Positions 23,600 to 36,500 of a stretch of 64,000 nt of DNA are shown piece by piece (positions within the stretch are counted from its first letter, which is position 1; each line of letters opens with the position of its first letter). A program made the position numbers and the translations under genes. The notes below the pieces were generated by a model that searched no databases, was not told the DNA's origin, and saw nothing but the letters and a program-made list of their open reading frames with translations. Source of the DNA: Colius striatus (Eukaryota > Chordata > Aves > Coliiformes > Coliidae); NCBI RefSeq assembly GCF_028858725.1, contig NC_084763.1:1-64000 (forward strand), given 5' to 3'.

Positions 23600-25665
23600 C
23601 CTGTCCCGGTGCCCACACCGTGTCCCCCCACCATCCCTGTGCCCACACCATGTCCCCACACCGTCCCTGTGCCCACACCTTGTCCCACACCATCCCTGTG
23701 CCCACGCTGTGTCCCTCACCATCCCTGTGCCCACACCATGTCCCCACACCGTCCCTGTACCCACACCATGTCCCACAACATCCTTATGCCCACACCGTGT
23801 CCCCTCATTGTCCCTGTGCCCACACCGTGTCCCCCCACCATCCCTGTGCCCACACCATGTCCCCACACCGTCCCTGTGCCCACACCTTGTCCCACACCAT
23901 CCCTGTGCCCACGCTGTGTCCCTCACCATCCCTGTGCCCACACCATGTCCCCACAACGTCCCTGTGCCCACACCATGTCCCACACCATCCCTGTGCCCAC
24001 ACCGTGTCCCCTCATTGTCCCTGTGCCGACACCGTGCCCTCACCATCCCTGTGCCGACACTGTGTCCCCCTACTATCCCTGTGCCCACACCATGTGCCCT
24101 CACCATCCCTTTGCCCACACCGTGTCCCCTCACCATCCCTGTGACCACACCATGTCCCCTCATTGTCCCTGGGCCCACACCATGCCCTCACCATCCCTGT
24201 GACCACACCATGTCCCCTCATTGTCCCCGGGCCCACACCGTGCCCTCACCATCCCTGTGCCCACACTGTGTCCCCCTACTATCCCTGTGCCCACACCCTG
24301 TCCCCCAAGCATCCCTGTGCCAACACCATGTCCCACACCATCCCTGTGCCCACACTGTGTCCCACAACATCCTTATGCCCACAGCGTGTCCCCTCATTGT
24401 CCCTGGGCCCACACCATGTCCCCTCATCATCCCTGTGCCCACACCATGTCCCACACCATCTCTGTGCCCACTCCGTGGCCCACACCATCCCTATTCCCAG
24501 ACCATGTCCCCTCATTGTCACTGTGCCCACACCATGTCCCACACCATCCCTGTGCCCCCACTGTAGCCCCCCACCATCCCTGTGCCCACACCATGTCCCA
24601 CACCATCCCTGTGCCCACTCCGTGTCCCACACCATCCCTATGCCCACACCATGTCCCCTCACAATCCCTGTGCCCACACTGTGTCCCGTCACCATTCATG
24701 TGCCCACAGCGTGTCCCCTCATTGTTCCTGTAGCACACCATGTCACCTCACCATCCTTGTGCCCACACTGTGTCCCCCCACCATCCCTGTGCCCCCACAC
24801 CATATCCCCTCACCATCCTTGTGCCCACACCGTGTCCCCTCATTGTCCCTGTGCCCACACCGTGCCCTCACCATCCCTGTGCCCACACCGTGCCCCCACC
24901 ATCCCTGTGCCCACACTGTGCCCTCACCATCCCTGTGCCCACAATGTGCCCTCACCATCCCTGTGCCCACACCATGTCTCCCCATTGTCCCTGTGCTCAC
25001 ACCATGTCCCACACCATCCCTGTGCCCACTCCGTGTCCCACACCATCCCTATGCCCACACCATGTCCCCTCACAATCCCTGTGCCCACACTGTGTCCCCC
25101 CACCATCCCTGTGCCCCCACACCATATCCCCTCACCATCCTTGTGCCCACACCGTGTCCCCTCATTGTCCCTGTGCCCACATCGTGTCCCACACAATCCC
25201 TGTGCCCACACCGTGTCCCCCCATCATTCCTGTGCTCACACTGTGTCCCCACATGATCACTGTGCCCACACCGTGTCCCACACCATCCGTGTGCCCACAG
25301 CGTGTCCCCTCACCATCCCTGTGCCCACACTGTGCCCTCACCATCCCTGTGCCCACACCATGTCTCCCCATTGTCCCTGTGCTCACACCGTGCCCTCACC
25401 ATCCCTGTGCCCACACCGTGTCCCCCCACCGTCCCTGTGACCCCACACCAAGTCCCACACTATACCTGTACCCACACTGTGTCTCCTCACCATCCCTGTG
25501 CCCACACCATGTCCCACATCATCCCTGTGCCCACACTGTGTCCCCTCACCATCCCTATAACCACAGTTTCCCCTCACCATCCCTGTGCCCCCACACCATG
25601 TCCCCTCACCATTCCTGTGCCCACACCGTGTCCCACACCATCCCTGTGCCCACTCCCCTCACCAT
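23600..25665. repeat. 30-bp C-rich minisatellite, block 1
   Basis: Tandem 30-mers containing CCATCCCTGTGCCCACACC and a TGTCCCCTCA core, with many point variants (GTCCCACA, TCATTGTCCC). Because 30 is a multiple of three and the unit has almost no stop codons, several frames stay open for hundreds of codons on both strands. These are not genes. The block lies upstream of the GPT exon at 28.2 kb. Confidence 0.95.
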
Positions 25666-28166
25666 CCCCTTCTCCCCTCACCACCCCCGTGTCCCCTCAC
25701 CATCCCCGTGTCCCCTCAACATGCCCTTATCCCCTCACCACCCCCATGTCCTCTCACCATCCCCTTGTCCCCTCACCACCCCCCTTTTCCCTGACCAGCC
25801 CCATGTCCCATCACCAACCCCTTTTCTCTTCACCACGCCCTTCTCCCCTCACCATCCCCATGTCCCCTCACCATCCCCGTGTCCCCTCCTCTCCCAGGTG
25901 TCCCCTCATCACCCCCGTGTCCACTGACCATCCCCTTTTCCCCTCACCACCCCCGTATTCCCTCACCTGCCCAATGTCCCCTCACCACCCCCTTGTCCCC
26001 TCACCCTCCCCTTCTCCACTCACCATCCCCCTTATCCCCTCACCATCCCCGTGTCCGCTCAACAAGCCCTTCTCCCCTCACCACCCCCCATGTCCCCTCA
26101 CCACTCCCATGTCCCTTCACCCCCCCCGTGTCCCCTTACCCCCCCCGTGTCCCCTCACCACCCCCTTCTCCCCTCACGACCCCCGTGTCCCCTCACGACC
26201 CCCGTGTCCCCTCACCAACCCCTTTTCCCCTCACAACCCCAAGTCCCCTAACCCCCCCCGTGTCCCCTCACCATCCCCGTGTCCCCTCACCATCCCCGTG
26301 TCCCCTCACCACCCCCGTGTCCCCTTACCATCCCCAAGTCCCCTCACCATCCCCTTCTCCCCTCACCATCCCATTCTCCCCTCGCCACCCCCTTCTCCCC
26401 TCACCACACCCGTGTCCCCTCACCCCCCTCTTGTCCCCTCAACTCCCCCATGTCCCCTCACCCCCCCCGTGTACCCTCACCATCCCTGTGCCCACACTGT
26501 GCCCCTCACCATCCCTGTGCCCACACCATGCCCCACACAATCCCTGTGCCCACACCGTTTCCCCTCATTGTCCCTGTGCCCACACCGTGCCCTCACCATC
26601 ACTGTGCCCACAGCGAGTCCCACACCATCATAATGCCCACACCATGTTCCGTCACCATCCCTGTGCCCACACCGTTTCCCCTCATTGTCCCTGTGCCCAC
26701 ACCGTGCCCTCACCATCACTGTGCCCACAGCGAGTCCCACACCATCATTATGCCCACACCATGTTCCCTCACCATCCCTGTGCCCACACTATGTCCCCTC
26801 ATTGTCCCTGTGCCCACACCGTGCCCCCACCATCGCTGTGCCCACACCATGTCCCACACCATCCCTGTGCCCAAACTGTGTCCCCACACCGTCCCTTTCC
26901 TGACACCATGTCCCCTCACAATCCCTGTGCCCACACCATGTCCCTTCACTATCCCTGTGCCCACACCATGTCTCACACCATCCCTGTGCCCACACCGTGA
27001 CCCACACCATCCCTATACCCACACCGTGTCCCCTAATTGTCCCTGTGCCGACACCGAGACCCCACCATCGCTGTGCCCACACCATGTCCCCTCATTGTCC
27101 CTGTGCCCACACCATCCTTGTGCCCACACAGTGTACCCTCACAATCCCTCTGCCCACACCGTGTCCCCCCACAATTCCTGTGCCCACACTTTGTGCCCTC
27201 ACCGTCCCTGTGCCCACACCATTTCCCACACCATCCCTGTGCCCCATGTCCCCTCACCACCCGCTGTGTCCCCTCACCACTCCCATGTCCCCTCGCCATC
27301 CCCATCTCCCCTCACCATCCCCATCTCCCCTCACCATCCCTGTGCCCACACTGTACCCGTCACCATCCCCTTGTCCTCTCACCATACCGTTCTCCCCTCA
27401 CCACCCCCTTGTCCCCTCACCACTCCCGTGGCCCCTCACCTGCCCCATGTCCCCTCACCACCCCCTTTTCCCCTAAACCTCCCCTTCTCCCTTCATCATC
27501 CCCATCTACCCTCACCATCCCCTTCTCCCCTCACCATCCCCTTCTCCCCTCACCACCCCCGTGTCCCCTCACCAGCCGCATGTCCCCTCACCCCCCCCGT
27601 GTACCCTCACCATCCCTGTGCTCACACTGTGCCCCTCACCACCCCCTTCTCCCGTCACCAGCACCTTCTACCCTCACCAGCCCGTTCTCCCCTCACCACC
27701 CCCGTGTCCCCTCACCAGACCCTTGTCCCCTCACCATCCCTGTGTCCCCTCACCACCCCCGTGTACCCTCACCATCCCCTTCTCCCCCACCATCCCTGTA
27801 CCCACACCGTGCCCCTCACCATCCCCTTTTCCCCTCACCAGCCCCGTGTCCCCTCACCATCCCCTTCTCCCCTCACCAGCCCCGTGTCCCCTCACCATCC
27901 CCTTCTCCCCTCACCATCCCCTTCTCCCCTCACCACCCCCATGTGCCCTCACGCCCCCGTCCCCTCACCTGCCCCATGTCCCCTCACCTGCCCCATGTCC
28001 CCTCACCTGCCCCATGTCCCCTCACCACCCCCTTGTACCCTCACCCTCCCCTTCTCCCCTCACCAGCCCTGTGTCCCCTCACCAGCCCATGTCCCCTCAC
28101 CCCCCCCGTGTCATCTCACCACCCCCTTTTCCCGTCACCATCCCCGTGTCCCCCCCCCATCGTGTC
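25666..28166. repeat. 20-bp C-rich minisatellite with an embedded 30-mer block
   Basis: Units of CCCCTCACCATCCCCGTGTC and close variants. The 30-mer returns at about 26,476-27,245. The 20-mer equals the 30-mer minus a CCCACACCAT-like 10-bp segment, so the two forms are related. The array ends in an eight-C run and CCGCAG just before GPT sequence. Confidence 0.93.
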
Positions 28167-28211
28167 CGCAGCCCCCCGTCGCCCTCCATCATGCCATGCC
28201 AATGCCCTCAG

Positions 28212-28455
28212 ACAATCCTGAAGCTGCTGGTGACGGGCTGGGCGCCCTCTCGCACGCGGGTGCTGATGCCCATCCTGCAGTACCCGCTATACTCGGCCAC
28301 CATCGCCGAGCTGGGGGCCGTGCAGCTCGGCTACTACCTGGACGACGAACGGTGCTGGGCACTGGCGCTGAGTGAGCTGCGGCGGGCGCTGGCCGAGGGC
28401 CGCCGGCACTGCTGCCCACGGGTGCTGTGCATCATCAACCCTGGCAACCCCACCG
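28212..28455 (+). CDS. GPT: GPT (alanine aminotransferase) internal exon, copy 1
   Basis: A 244-nt exon between acceptor CCCTCAG and donor GGTACC encodes a segment starting TILKLLVTG and ending IINPGNPTG. Recognisable landmarks are [21 protein letters not shown], and the class I aminotransferase motif NPGNPTG, whose second Asn contacts the pyridoxal phosphate ring in this family. Alanine aminotransferase swaps the amino group between alanine and 2-oxoglutarate. The exon starts in phase 0 and ends after one base of a Gly codon, which fits the exon at 42,248. Expected PIPQYP is PILQYP here. No upstream GPT exon is visible. A second copy lies 5,049 bp downstream. Confidence 0.92.
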
Positions 28456-28469
28456 GTACCCTGCGGCAC

Positions 28470-31449
28470 CAAGGGCTGGGATGGGACCCCAGGGGTGGGA
28501 CGGGACCCCAGGGGGGGGATGGGATGGGACTGGATAGGACCCCAGTGTTGGGATGGGATGGGACTCCAGGGGTGGGATGGGATGGGATGAGATGGGACTC
28601 CAGGGGTGGGATGGGATGGGATGGGACCCCAGGGTTGGGATTGGATGGGACTGGATAGGACCCCAGGGTTGGGATGGGACCCCAGGGGTGGGATGGGATG
28701 GGATGAGATGGGACTCCAGGGGTAGGATGAGTCGGGACTCCAGGGGTGGGATGGGATAGGACCCCAGGGATGGGATGGGATGGGATGGGATGGTACTGGA
28801 TGGGACACCAGGGTTGGAATGGGATGGGACCCCAGGGGTGGAATGCGATGGGACCCCAGGGGTGGAATGGGATAGAACTGGATGGGACCCCAGGGGTGGG
28901 AAGGATGGGTCCCAAGAGGTGGGATGGGATTGGATGGGTTGGGATGGGACCCCAGGGGTGGGATGAGTTCCCAGGGGTGGGATGGGATGGGACCCCAGGG
29001 TTGGGATGGGACCCCAGGGTTGGGATGGGACCCCAGGGTTGGCATCGGACCCCAGGGATGGGACTTCAGGGGTGGGATGGGATAGGATGGGACCCCAGGG
29101 GTGGGATGGGATAGGACCCCAGGGATGGGATGGGATGGGACCCCAGGGGTGGGATGAGTGTTCAGGGGTGGGATGGGACCCCAGGAGTGGGATGGGACTC
29201 CAGGGGTGGGATGGAATGGGATCCCAGGGGTGGGATGGGACCCCAGGAGTGGGATGGGACCCCAGGGGTGGGATGGGACCACAGGGGTGGCAAGGGATGG
29301 GACCCCAGGGGTGGGATGGGACCTTAGGGCTGGGATGGGACTGGATGGGACACCAGGGTTGGATGGGATGGGACCCCAGGGGTGGGATGAGTCCTCAGGG
29401 GGTGATGGGATGGGACCCCAGAGTTGGGATGGGACCCCAGGGGTGGGATGGGACTGGATTAGACCCCAGGGTTGGGATGGGTCCCCAGGGGTGGGATGGG
29501 ATGGGATGGGAACCCAGGTGTGGGATGGGTACCCAGGGGTGGGATGGGATGGGACCCCAGGGGTGGGATGGGATGGAATGGGATGGGATGGGACTGGATG
29601 GGACCCTAGGGTTGGGATGGGACCTTAGGGGTGGGATGGGATAGGACTGGGATGGGACTCCAGGGGTGGGATGAGACTGGGATTCGACCCCAGGGGTGGG
29701 ATGGGATGGGACCCCAGGGGTGGGATGGGACCCCAGGGGTGGGATGGGATGCGACTGGATGGGACCCCAGGGTTGGGATGGGATGGGACCCCAGGGGTGG
29801 GACGAGTCTTCAGGGGTGGAATGGAATGGGACCCCAGGGGTGGGATGGGATGGGACTGGATTGGACCCCAGGGTTGGGATGGGTCCCCAGGGGTGGGATG
29901 GGATGGGATCACAGGGGTGGGATGGGACCCCAGGGGTGGGATGGGTACCCAGGGGTGGGATGGGATGGCACCCCAGGGGTGGGATGGGATGGGATGGGAC
30001 TGGCTGGGACCCTAGGGTTGGGATGGGATGGGACCTTAGCGGTGGGACGGGATAGGACTGGGATGGGACTCCAGGGGTGGGATGAGACTGGGATGGGACC
30101 CCAAGGGTGGGATGGGACCCTGAGGTTGGAATGGTACCCCAGGGATTTGACTTCAAAGGTGGGATGGGACCCCAGGGGTGGGATGGGACCCCAGGGGTGG
30201 GATGGGATGGGATGAGATGGGACTCCGGGGGTGGGATGAGTCCCCAGGGGCGGGATGGGATGGGACCCCAGGAGTGGGATGGGACTGGATGGGTCCCCAG
30301 GGGTGGGATGGGATGGGATCCCAGGGTTGGGATGGGATGGGACCTTAGCGGTGGGACGGGATAGGACTGGGATGGGACTCCAGGGGTGGGATGAGACTGG
30401 GATGGGACCCCAAGGGTGGGATGGGACCCTGAGGTTGGAATGGTACCCCAGGGATTTGACTTCAAAGGTGGGATGGGACCCCAGGGGTCGGATGGGATGG
30501 GATGAGATGGGACTCCGGGGGTGGGATGAGTCCCCAGGGGTGGGATGGGATGGGACCCCAGGAGTGGGATGGGACTGGATGGGTCCCCAGGGGTGGGATG
30601 GGATGGGATCCCAGGGTTGGGATGGGATGGGACCCCAGGAGTGGGATGGAATTCCAGGGGAGGGATGGAATGGGATCCCAGGGGTGGGATGGGACTGGAT
30701 GGGACCCCAGGGGTGGGATGGGATGATACCCCAGGGGTGGGATGGGATGATACCCCAGGGGTAGGATCCCAGGGGTGGGATGGGATGGGACCCCAGGGTT
30801 GGGATGGGATGGAATGGGATGGTATAGGACTGGGATGGGACTCCAGGGGTGGGATGAGACTAGGATGGGACCCCAAGGGTGGGATGCGACCACAGGGGTG
30901 GGATGGGATAGGACCCCAAGGGTGGGATGGGATGGGACTGGATGGGACCCCAGGGTTGGGATGGGATGGGAACCCAGGGGTGGGATGAGTCCCCAGGGGT
31001 GGGATGGGATGGGACCCCAGGGGTGCGATGGGATGGGACCGCAGTGGTATGGTGGGATGGGATGGGAACCCAGGAGTGGGATGAGTCTTCAGGGGTGGGA
31101 TGGGATGGGACCCCAGGGGTGGGATGGGACCTCAGGGGTGGGATGAGACCCCAGGGGTGGGATGGGATGGAATGGGACCCCAGGGGTGGGATGAGTCCCC
31201 AGGGGTGGGATGGGACCCCAGTGGTGGGATGGGACTGGATGCGACCCCAGGGCTGGGATGGGTCCCTAGGGGTGGGATGGGTCCCTAGGGGTGGGATGGG
31301 ACCCCAGGGGTGGGATGGAATGGGATGGGATGGGACTGGATCGGACCCCAGGGTTGGGATGGGATAGGACCCCAGGGGTGGGACCTCAGGGGTGGGATGG
31401 GATAGGACTGGGATGGGACTCCAGGGGTGGGATGAGACTGGGATGGGAC
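28470..31449. repeat. 20/25-bp G-rich minisatellite, block 1 (intronic to GPT)
   Basis: Units of GGGATGGGACCCCAGGGGTG with optional extra GGATG pentamers. Higher-order copies are visible; for example a segment with GGACCTTAGCGGTGGGACGG recurs about 300 bp apart near 30,030 and 30,330. Stretches such as GGGATGGGATGGGATGGG satisfy the four-tract G-quadruplex rule. The block begins immediately after the GPT donor and ends at a sharp junction with the C-rich 30-mer at about 31,450. Long frames on both strands are repeat artefacts. Confidence 0.95.
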
Positions 31450-33208
31450 CCTCATTGTTCCTGTGCCCACATCATGTCCCCTCACCATCCCTGTGCCCAC
31501 ATTGCCTCCCCTTATTTTCCCTGTGCGCACACTGTGCCCCTCACCATCCCTGTGCCCACACTGCGTCTCACACCATCCCTGTGCCCACAGCGTGTCCCCT
31601 CATTGTCCCTGTGCCCACAGTGTGCCCTCACCATCCCTGTGCCCGCACCGTATCCCACACCATCCTTGTGACCACATCGTGTCCCACACCATCCCTGTGC
31701 CCACACCATGTCCCACACCATCCCTGTGCCCACACTGTGCCCTCACCATCCCTGTGCCCACACTATGTCCCCTCACCATCCCTGTACCCACACCATGTCC
31801 CACACCATCCCTATGACCACACTGTGCCCCTCCCAATCCCTGTGCCCACAGTGTCCCCCCACCATCCCTGAGCTCCGACACCATGTCCCCTCACCATCCC
31901 TGTACCCACACCGTGTCCCCTCATTGTCCCTGTACCCACACCGTGTCCCCTCATTGTCCCTGTGCCCACACCGTGTCCCCCCACCTTACCTATGCCCACA
32001 GTGTGTCCCCTCACTATCAATGTGCCCACACCATGTCCCATAACATCCCTGTGCCGACACCATGTCCCTCACCATCCCTGTGCCCACACTGTGTCCCCAC
32101 ACCGTCCCTATGCCCACACAATGTCCCCTCATTGTCCATGTACAAACAGTGTCCCACACCATCCCTGTGCCCACACCGTGCTCCACACCATCTCTGTGCC
32201 CACACAATGACCCCTCATTGTCCATGTACAGTGTCCCACACCATCCCTGTGCCCACACCGTGCTCCACACCATCCCTGTGCCCATACCATGTCCCCTCAC
32301 CATCCCCGTGTCCCATCACCACCCCCGTGTCCCCGCACCTGCCCCGCGCCCCGTCACCACCCCCTTGTCCCCTCACCACCCCCTTGTCCCCTCACCATCC
32401 CCATCTCCCCTCACCACCCGCTGTGTCCCCTCACCAGTCCCATGTCCCCTCGTCATCCCCATCTCCCCTCACCATCCCCATCTCCCCTCGCCATCTCCCC
32501 TCACCATCCCTGTGCCCACACTGTACCCGTCACCATCCCCTTGTCCCCTCACCATCCCCGTGTCCATTCACCATACCGTTCTCCCCTCACCACTCCCTTG
32601 TCCCCTCACCATCCCAGTGTCCCCTCACCACTCCCGTGGCCCCTCACCTGCCCCATGTCCCCTCACCACCCCCTTTTCCCCTCAACCTCCCCTTCTCCCC
32701 TCACCATGCCCGTCTCCCCTCACCATCCCCTTGTCCCCTCACCCCACCCGTGTCCCCTCACCACCCCCGTGTCCCCTCACCACCCCCGTGTCCCCTCACC
32801 ATCCCCGTGTCCCCTCACCACCCCCGTGTCCCCTCATCATCCCTTTCTTCCCTCACACGCCCTTGTCCCCTCACCACCCCCGTGTCCCCTCACCTGCCCA
32901 ATGTCCCCTCACCCGCTCCGTGTCCCCTCACCCGCCCCTTCTCCCCTCACTATCCCCTTCTCCCCTCACCACCCCCGTGTCCCCTCACAATCCCCGTGTC
33001 CCCTCAACATGCCCTTATCCCCTCACCACCCCCGTGTCCCCTCACCTTCCCCTTCTCCCCTCACCACTCCCGTGTCCCCTCACCAGCCGCATGTCCCCTC
33101 AACCCCCGTGTACCATCACCATCCCTGTGCTCACACTGTGCCCCTCACCACCCCCTTCTCCCGTCACCATCCCCTTCTCCCCTCACCATCCCTGTGTCCC
33201 CCCCCCCA
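31450..33208. repeat. C-rich 30-bp then 20-bp minisatellite, second block
   Basis: The same two repeat types as at 23.6-28.2 kb and in the same order (30-mer to about 32,300, then 20-mer), ending in a C run and CCGCAG before the second GPT exon copy. With the flanking G-rich arrays, this shows that the unit [C-rich repeat, exon, G-rich repeat] is tandemly duplicated. Confidence 0.93.
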
Positions 33209-33260
33209 TCGTGTCCGCAGCCCCCCGTCACCCTCCATCATGCCATGCCAATGCCCTCAG

Positions 33261-33504
33261 ACAATCCTGAAGCTGCTGGTGACGGGCTGGGCGCCCTGTC
33301 GCACGCGGGTGCTGATGCCCATCCTGCAGTACCCGCTGTACTCGGCCACCATCGCCGAGCTGGGGGCCGTGCAGCTCGGCTACTACCTGGACGAGGAACG
33401 CTGCTGGGCACTGGCGCTGAGTGAGCTGCGGCGGGCGCTGGCCGAGGGCCGCCGGCACTACTGCCCACGGGTGCTGTGCATAATCAACTCCGGCAGCCCC
33501 ACCG
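33261..33504 (+). pseudogene. GPT: GPT internal exon, copy 2 (motif decayed)
   Basis: Same length (244 nt), same acceptor and donor and same phase as the exon at 28,212. The reading frame is intact, but the cofactor motif reads NSGSPTG instead of NPGNPTG, replacing both conserved Asn-Pro features, including the Asn that contacts pyridoxal phosphate. Other differences are small (SRTR to CRTR, DDER to DEER, HCCPR to HYCPR). Including both copies in one transcript would shift the frame, since 488 is not a multiple of three. Most likely a duplicated, decaying exon; use as a mutually exclusive exon is possible but would probably give a poor enzyme. Confidence 0.8.
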
Positions 33505-33514
33505 GTACCCTGCG

Positions 33515-36500
33515 GCACCAAGGGCTGGGACGGGACCCCAGGGGTGGGATGGGTCCCCAAGGGTGGGAAAGGATGGGACCCCAGGGGTGGGATGGGATGG
33601 GACTGGATGAGAGCCAAGGGTTGGGATGGGATGGGACCCCAGGGGTGGGATGGGATGGGACTCCAGGGGTGGGATGAGTCCCCAAGTGTGGGATGGGACC
33701 CCAGGGGTGAGATGGGACCCCAGGGGTGAGATGGGATGGGATGGGACCCCAGGGGTGGGACGGGTCCCCAGGGGTGGAACGGGTCCCCAGGGGTGGGATG
33801 GGATGGGACCCCAGGGGTGGGATGAGTCTTCAGGTATGGGATGGGATGGGACCCCAGGGGTGGGATGGCACCCCAGGGGTGGGATGGGATAGAACTGGGA
33901 TGGGAATCGAGGGGTGGGATGAGACTGGGATGGAACCCCAGGGGTGGGATGGGACCCTGAGGTTGGGATGGGACCCCAGGGATAGGACTTCAGGGGTGCA
34001 ATGGGTCTCCAGGGTTGGGATGGGATGGGACCCCAGGGGTGGGATGGGATGGGACCCCAGGGGTGGGATGGGAAGGGACTGCAGGGGTGGGATGGGAAGG
34101 GACCCCAGGGGTGGGATAGGACCCCAGGGGTGGGATGAGTCTTCAGGGATGGGATGGGAAGGGACCCCAGGGGTGGGATGGGACCCCAGGGGTGGGACCT
34201 CAGGAGTGGGATGGGATAGGACTGGGATGGGAATCCAGGAGTGGGATGAGACTGGGATGGGACCCCAGGGGTGGGATGCGACTCCAGGGGTGGGACGGGA
34301 CCCTGAGGTTGGGATGGGACCCTAGGGATAGGACTTCAGGGATGGGATGCGTCACCAGGGGTGGGATGCGATGGGACCCCAGGGGTGGGATGTGATGGGA
34401 CCCCAGGGGTGGGATGGCATGGGACTGGATGGGACCCAAGGGTTGGGAGGGGATGGGACCCTAGGGGTGGGATGGGACGTGATGGGACCCCAGGGGTGGG
34501 ATGGGATGAGTCCCCAGGGGTGGGATGGGACCCTAGGGTTGGGATGGGGTGTGATGGGACCCCAGGTGTGGGATGGGATGAGTCCCCAGGGTTGGGATGG
34601 GACCCCAGGGGTGGGATGGGATGGGACCCCAGGGGTGGGATGGGACTGGTTGGGACCCCAGGGGTGGGATGGGACCCCAGGGGTGGGATGGGACTGGTTG
34701 GGACCCCAGGGGTGGGATGGGACCCCAGGGGTGGGATGGGACCCCAGGGGTGGGATGGGATGGGACCCCAGGGGTGGGATTAGTCCCAAGGGGTGGGATG
34801 GGATGGGACCCCAGGGGTGAGATTGGATGGGATTGGATGGGACTGGATGGGACCCCAGGGTTGGGATGGGACCCCAGGGGTGGGATGGGAGGGGACCCTA
34901 GGGGTGGGATGGGATGGATGGGATGGGATCCCAGGGGTGGGATGGGATGGGACCCCAGGGGTGGGATAGGACTGACTGGGACCCCAGGGTTGGGATGGGA
35001 CCCCAGGGGTGGGACCTCAGGAGTGGGATGGGATAGGACTGGGATGGGAATCCAGGGGAGGGATGAGACTGGGATGGGACCCAGGGGTGGGATGCGACCC
35101 CAGGGGTGGGACGGGACCCTGAGGTTTGATGGGACCCCAGGGATAGGACTTCAGGGGTGGGATGGGTCTCCAGGGTTGGGATTGGATGGGACCCCAGGGG
35201 TGGGATGGGATGGGACCCCAGGGGTGGGATAGCATGGGACTCGATGGGACCCCAGGGTTGGGAGGGGATGGGACCCTAGGGGTGGGATGGGATGTGATGG
35301 GACCCCAGGGGTGGGATGGGATGTGATGGGACCCCAGGGGTGGGATGGGACCCCAGGGGTGGGATGGGATGGGACCCCAGGGGTGGGATGGGATGGGATG
35401 GGACTGGCTGGGACCCCAGGGGTGGGATGGGATGGGACCCTGGGGGTGGGATGGGATGTGATGGGACCCCAGGGCTGGGATGAGTCCCCAGGGGTGGGAT
35501 GGGATGGGACCCCAGGGGTGGGATGGGATTGGATTGGATGGGACTGGATGGGACCCCAGGGGTGGGATGGGACCCCAGGGGTGGGATGGGATGGATAGGA
35601 TGAGATCCCAGGGGTGGGATGGGACATCAGGGATGGGATGGGACCCCAGGGGTGGGATGGGATGGGACCCCAGGGGTGGGATGGGATGGGACTGGCTGGG
35701 ACCCCAGGGGTGGGATGGGACCCCAGGGGTGGGATGGGATGGGACCCTAGGGGTGGGATGGGATGTGATGGGACCCCAGGGCTGGGAGGAGTCCCCAGGG
35801 GTGGGATGGGATGTGATGGGACCCCAGGGGTGGGATGGGATGTGATGGGACCCCAGGGGTGGGATGAGTCCCCAGGGGTGGGATGGGATGGGACCCCAGG
35901 GGTGGGATGGGATTGGATTGGATGGGACTGGATGGGACCCCAGGGGTGGGATGGGACCCCAGGGGTGGGATGGGATGGATGGGATGAGATCCCAGGGGTG
36001 GGATGGGACATCAGGGATGGGATGGGATCCCAGGGGTGGGATGGCATGGGACTGGATGGGACCCCAGGGGTGGGATGGCATGTGATGGGACCCCAGGGCT
36101 GGGATGAGTCCCCAGGGGTGGGATGGGATGGGACCCCCGGGGTGGGATGGGACCCCAGGGGTGGGATGGGACTGGATGGGACCCCAGGGTTGGGATGGGA
36201 CCCCAGATGTGGGATGCGTCCCCAGTGGTGGGATGGGACCCCAGGGGTGGGATGGGACCCCAGGGGTGGGATGGGATGGGTCCCCAGGGATGGGATGGGA
36301 TGGGACCCCAGGGATAGGACTTCAGGGGTGGGATGGGTCTCCAGGGTTGGGATGGGACCCCAGGAGTGGGATGGGATGGGATGGGACCCCAGGAATGGGA
36401 TGAGTCCCCAGGGGTGGGATGGGATGGGACCCCAGGGGTGGGATGGGATGGGATTGGATGGGACTGGATGGGACCCCAGGGTTCGGATGGGACCCCAGGG

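Noticed and set aside
23532-28658. Very long Pro/His/Thr/Cys-rich open frames (up to 698 codons) on the plus strand
   Set aside because: They are translations of 20- and 30-bp units that lack stop codons. Several frames on both strands are open at once, there is no start context, and real GPT exon sequence is entered in the wrong frame.
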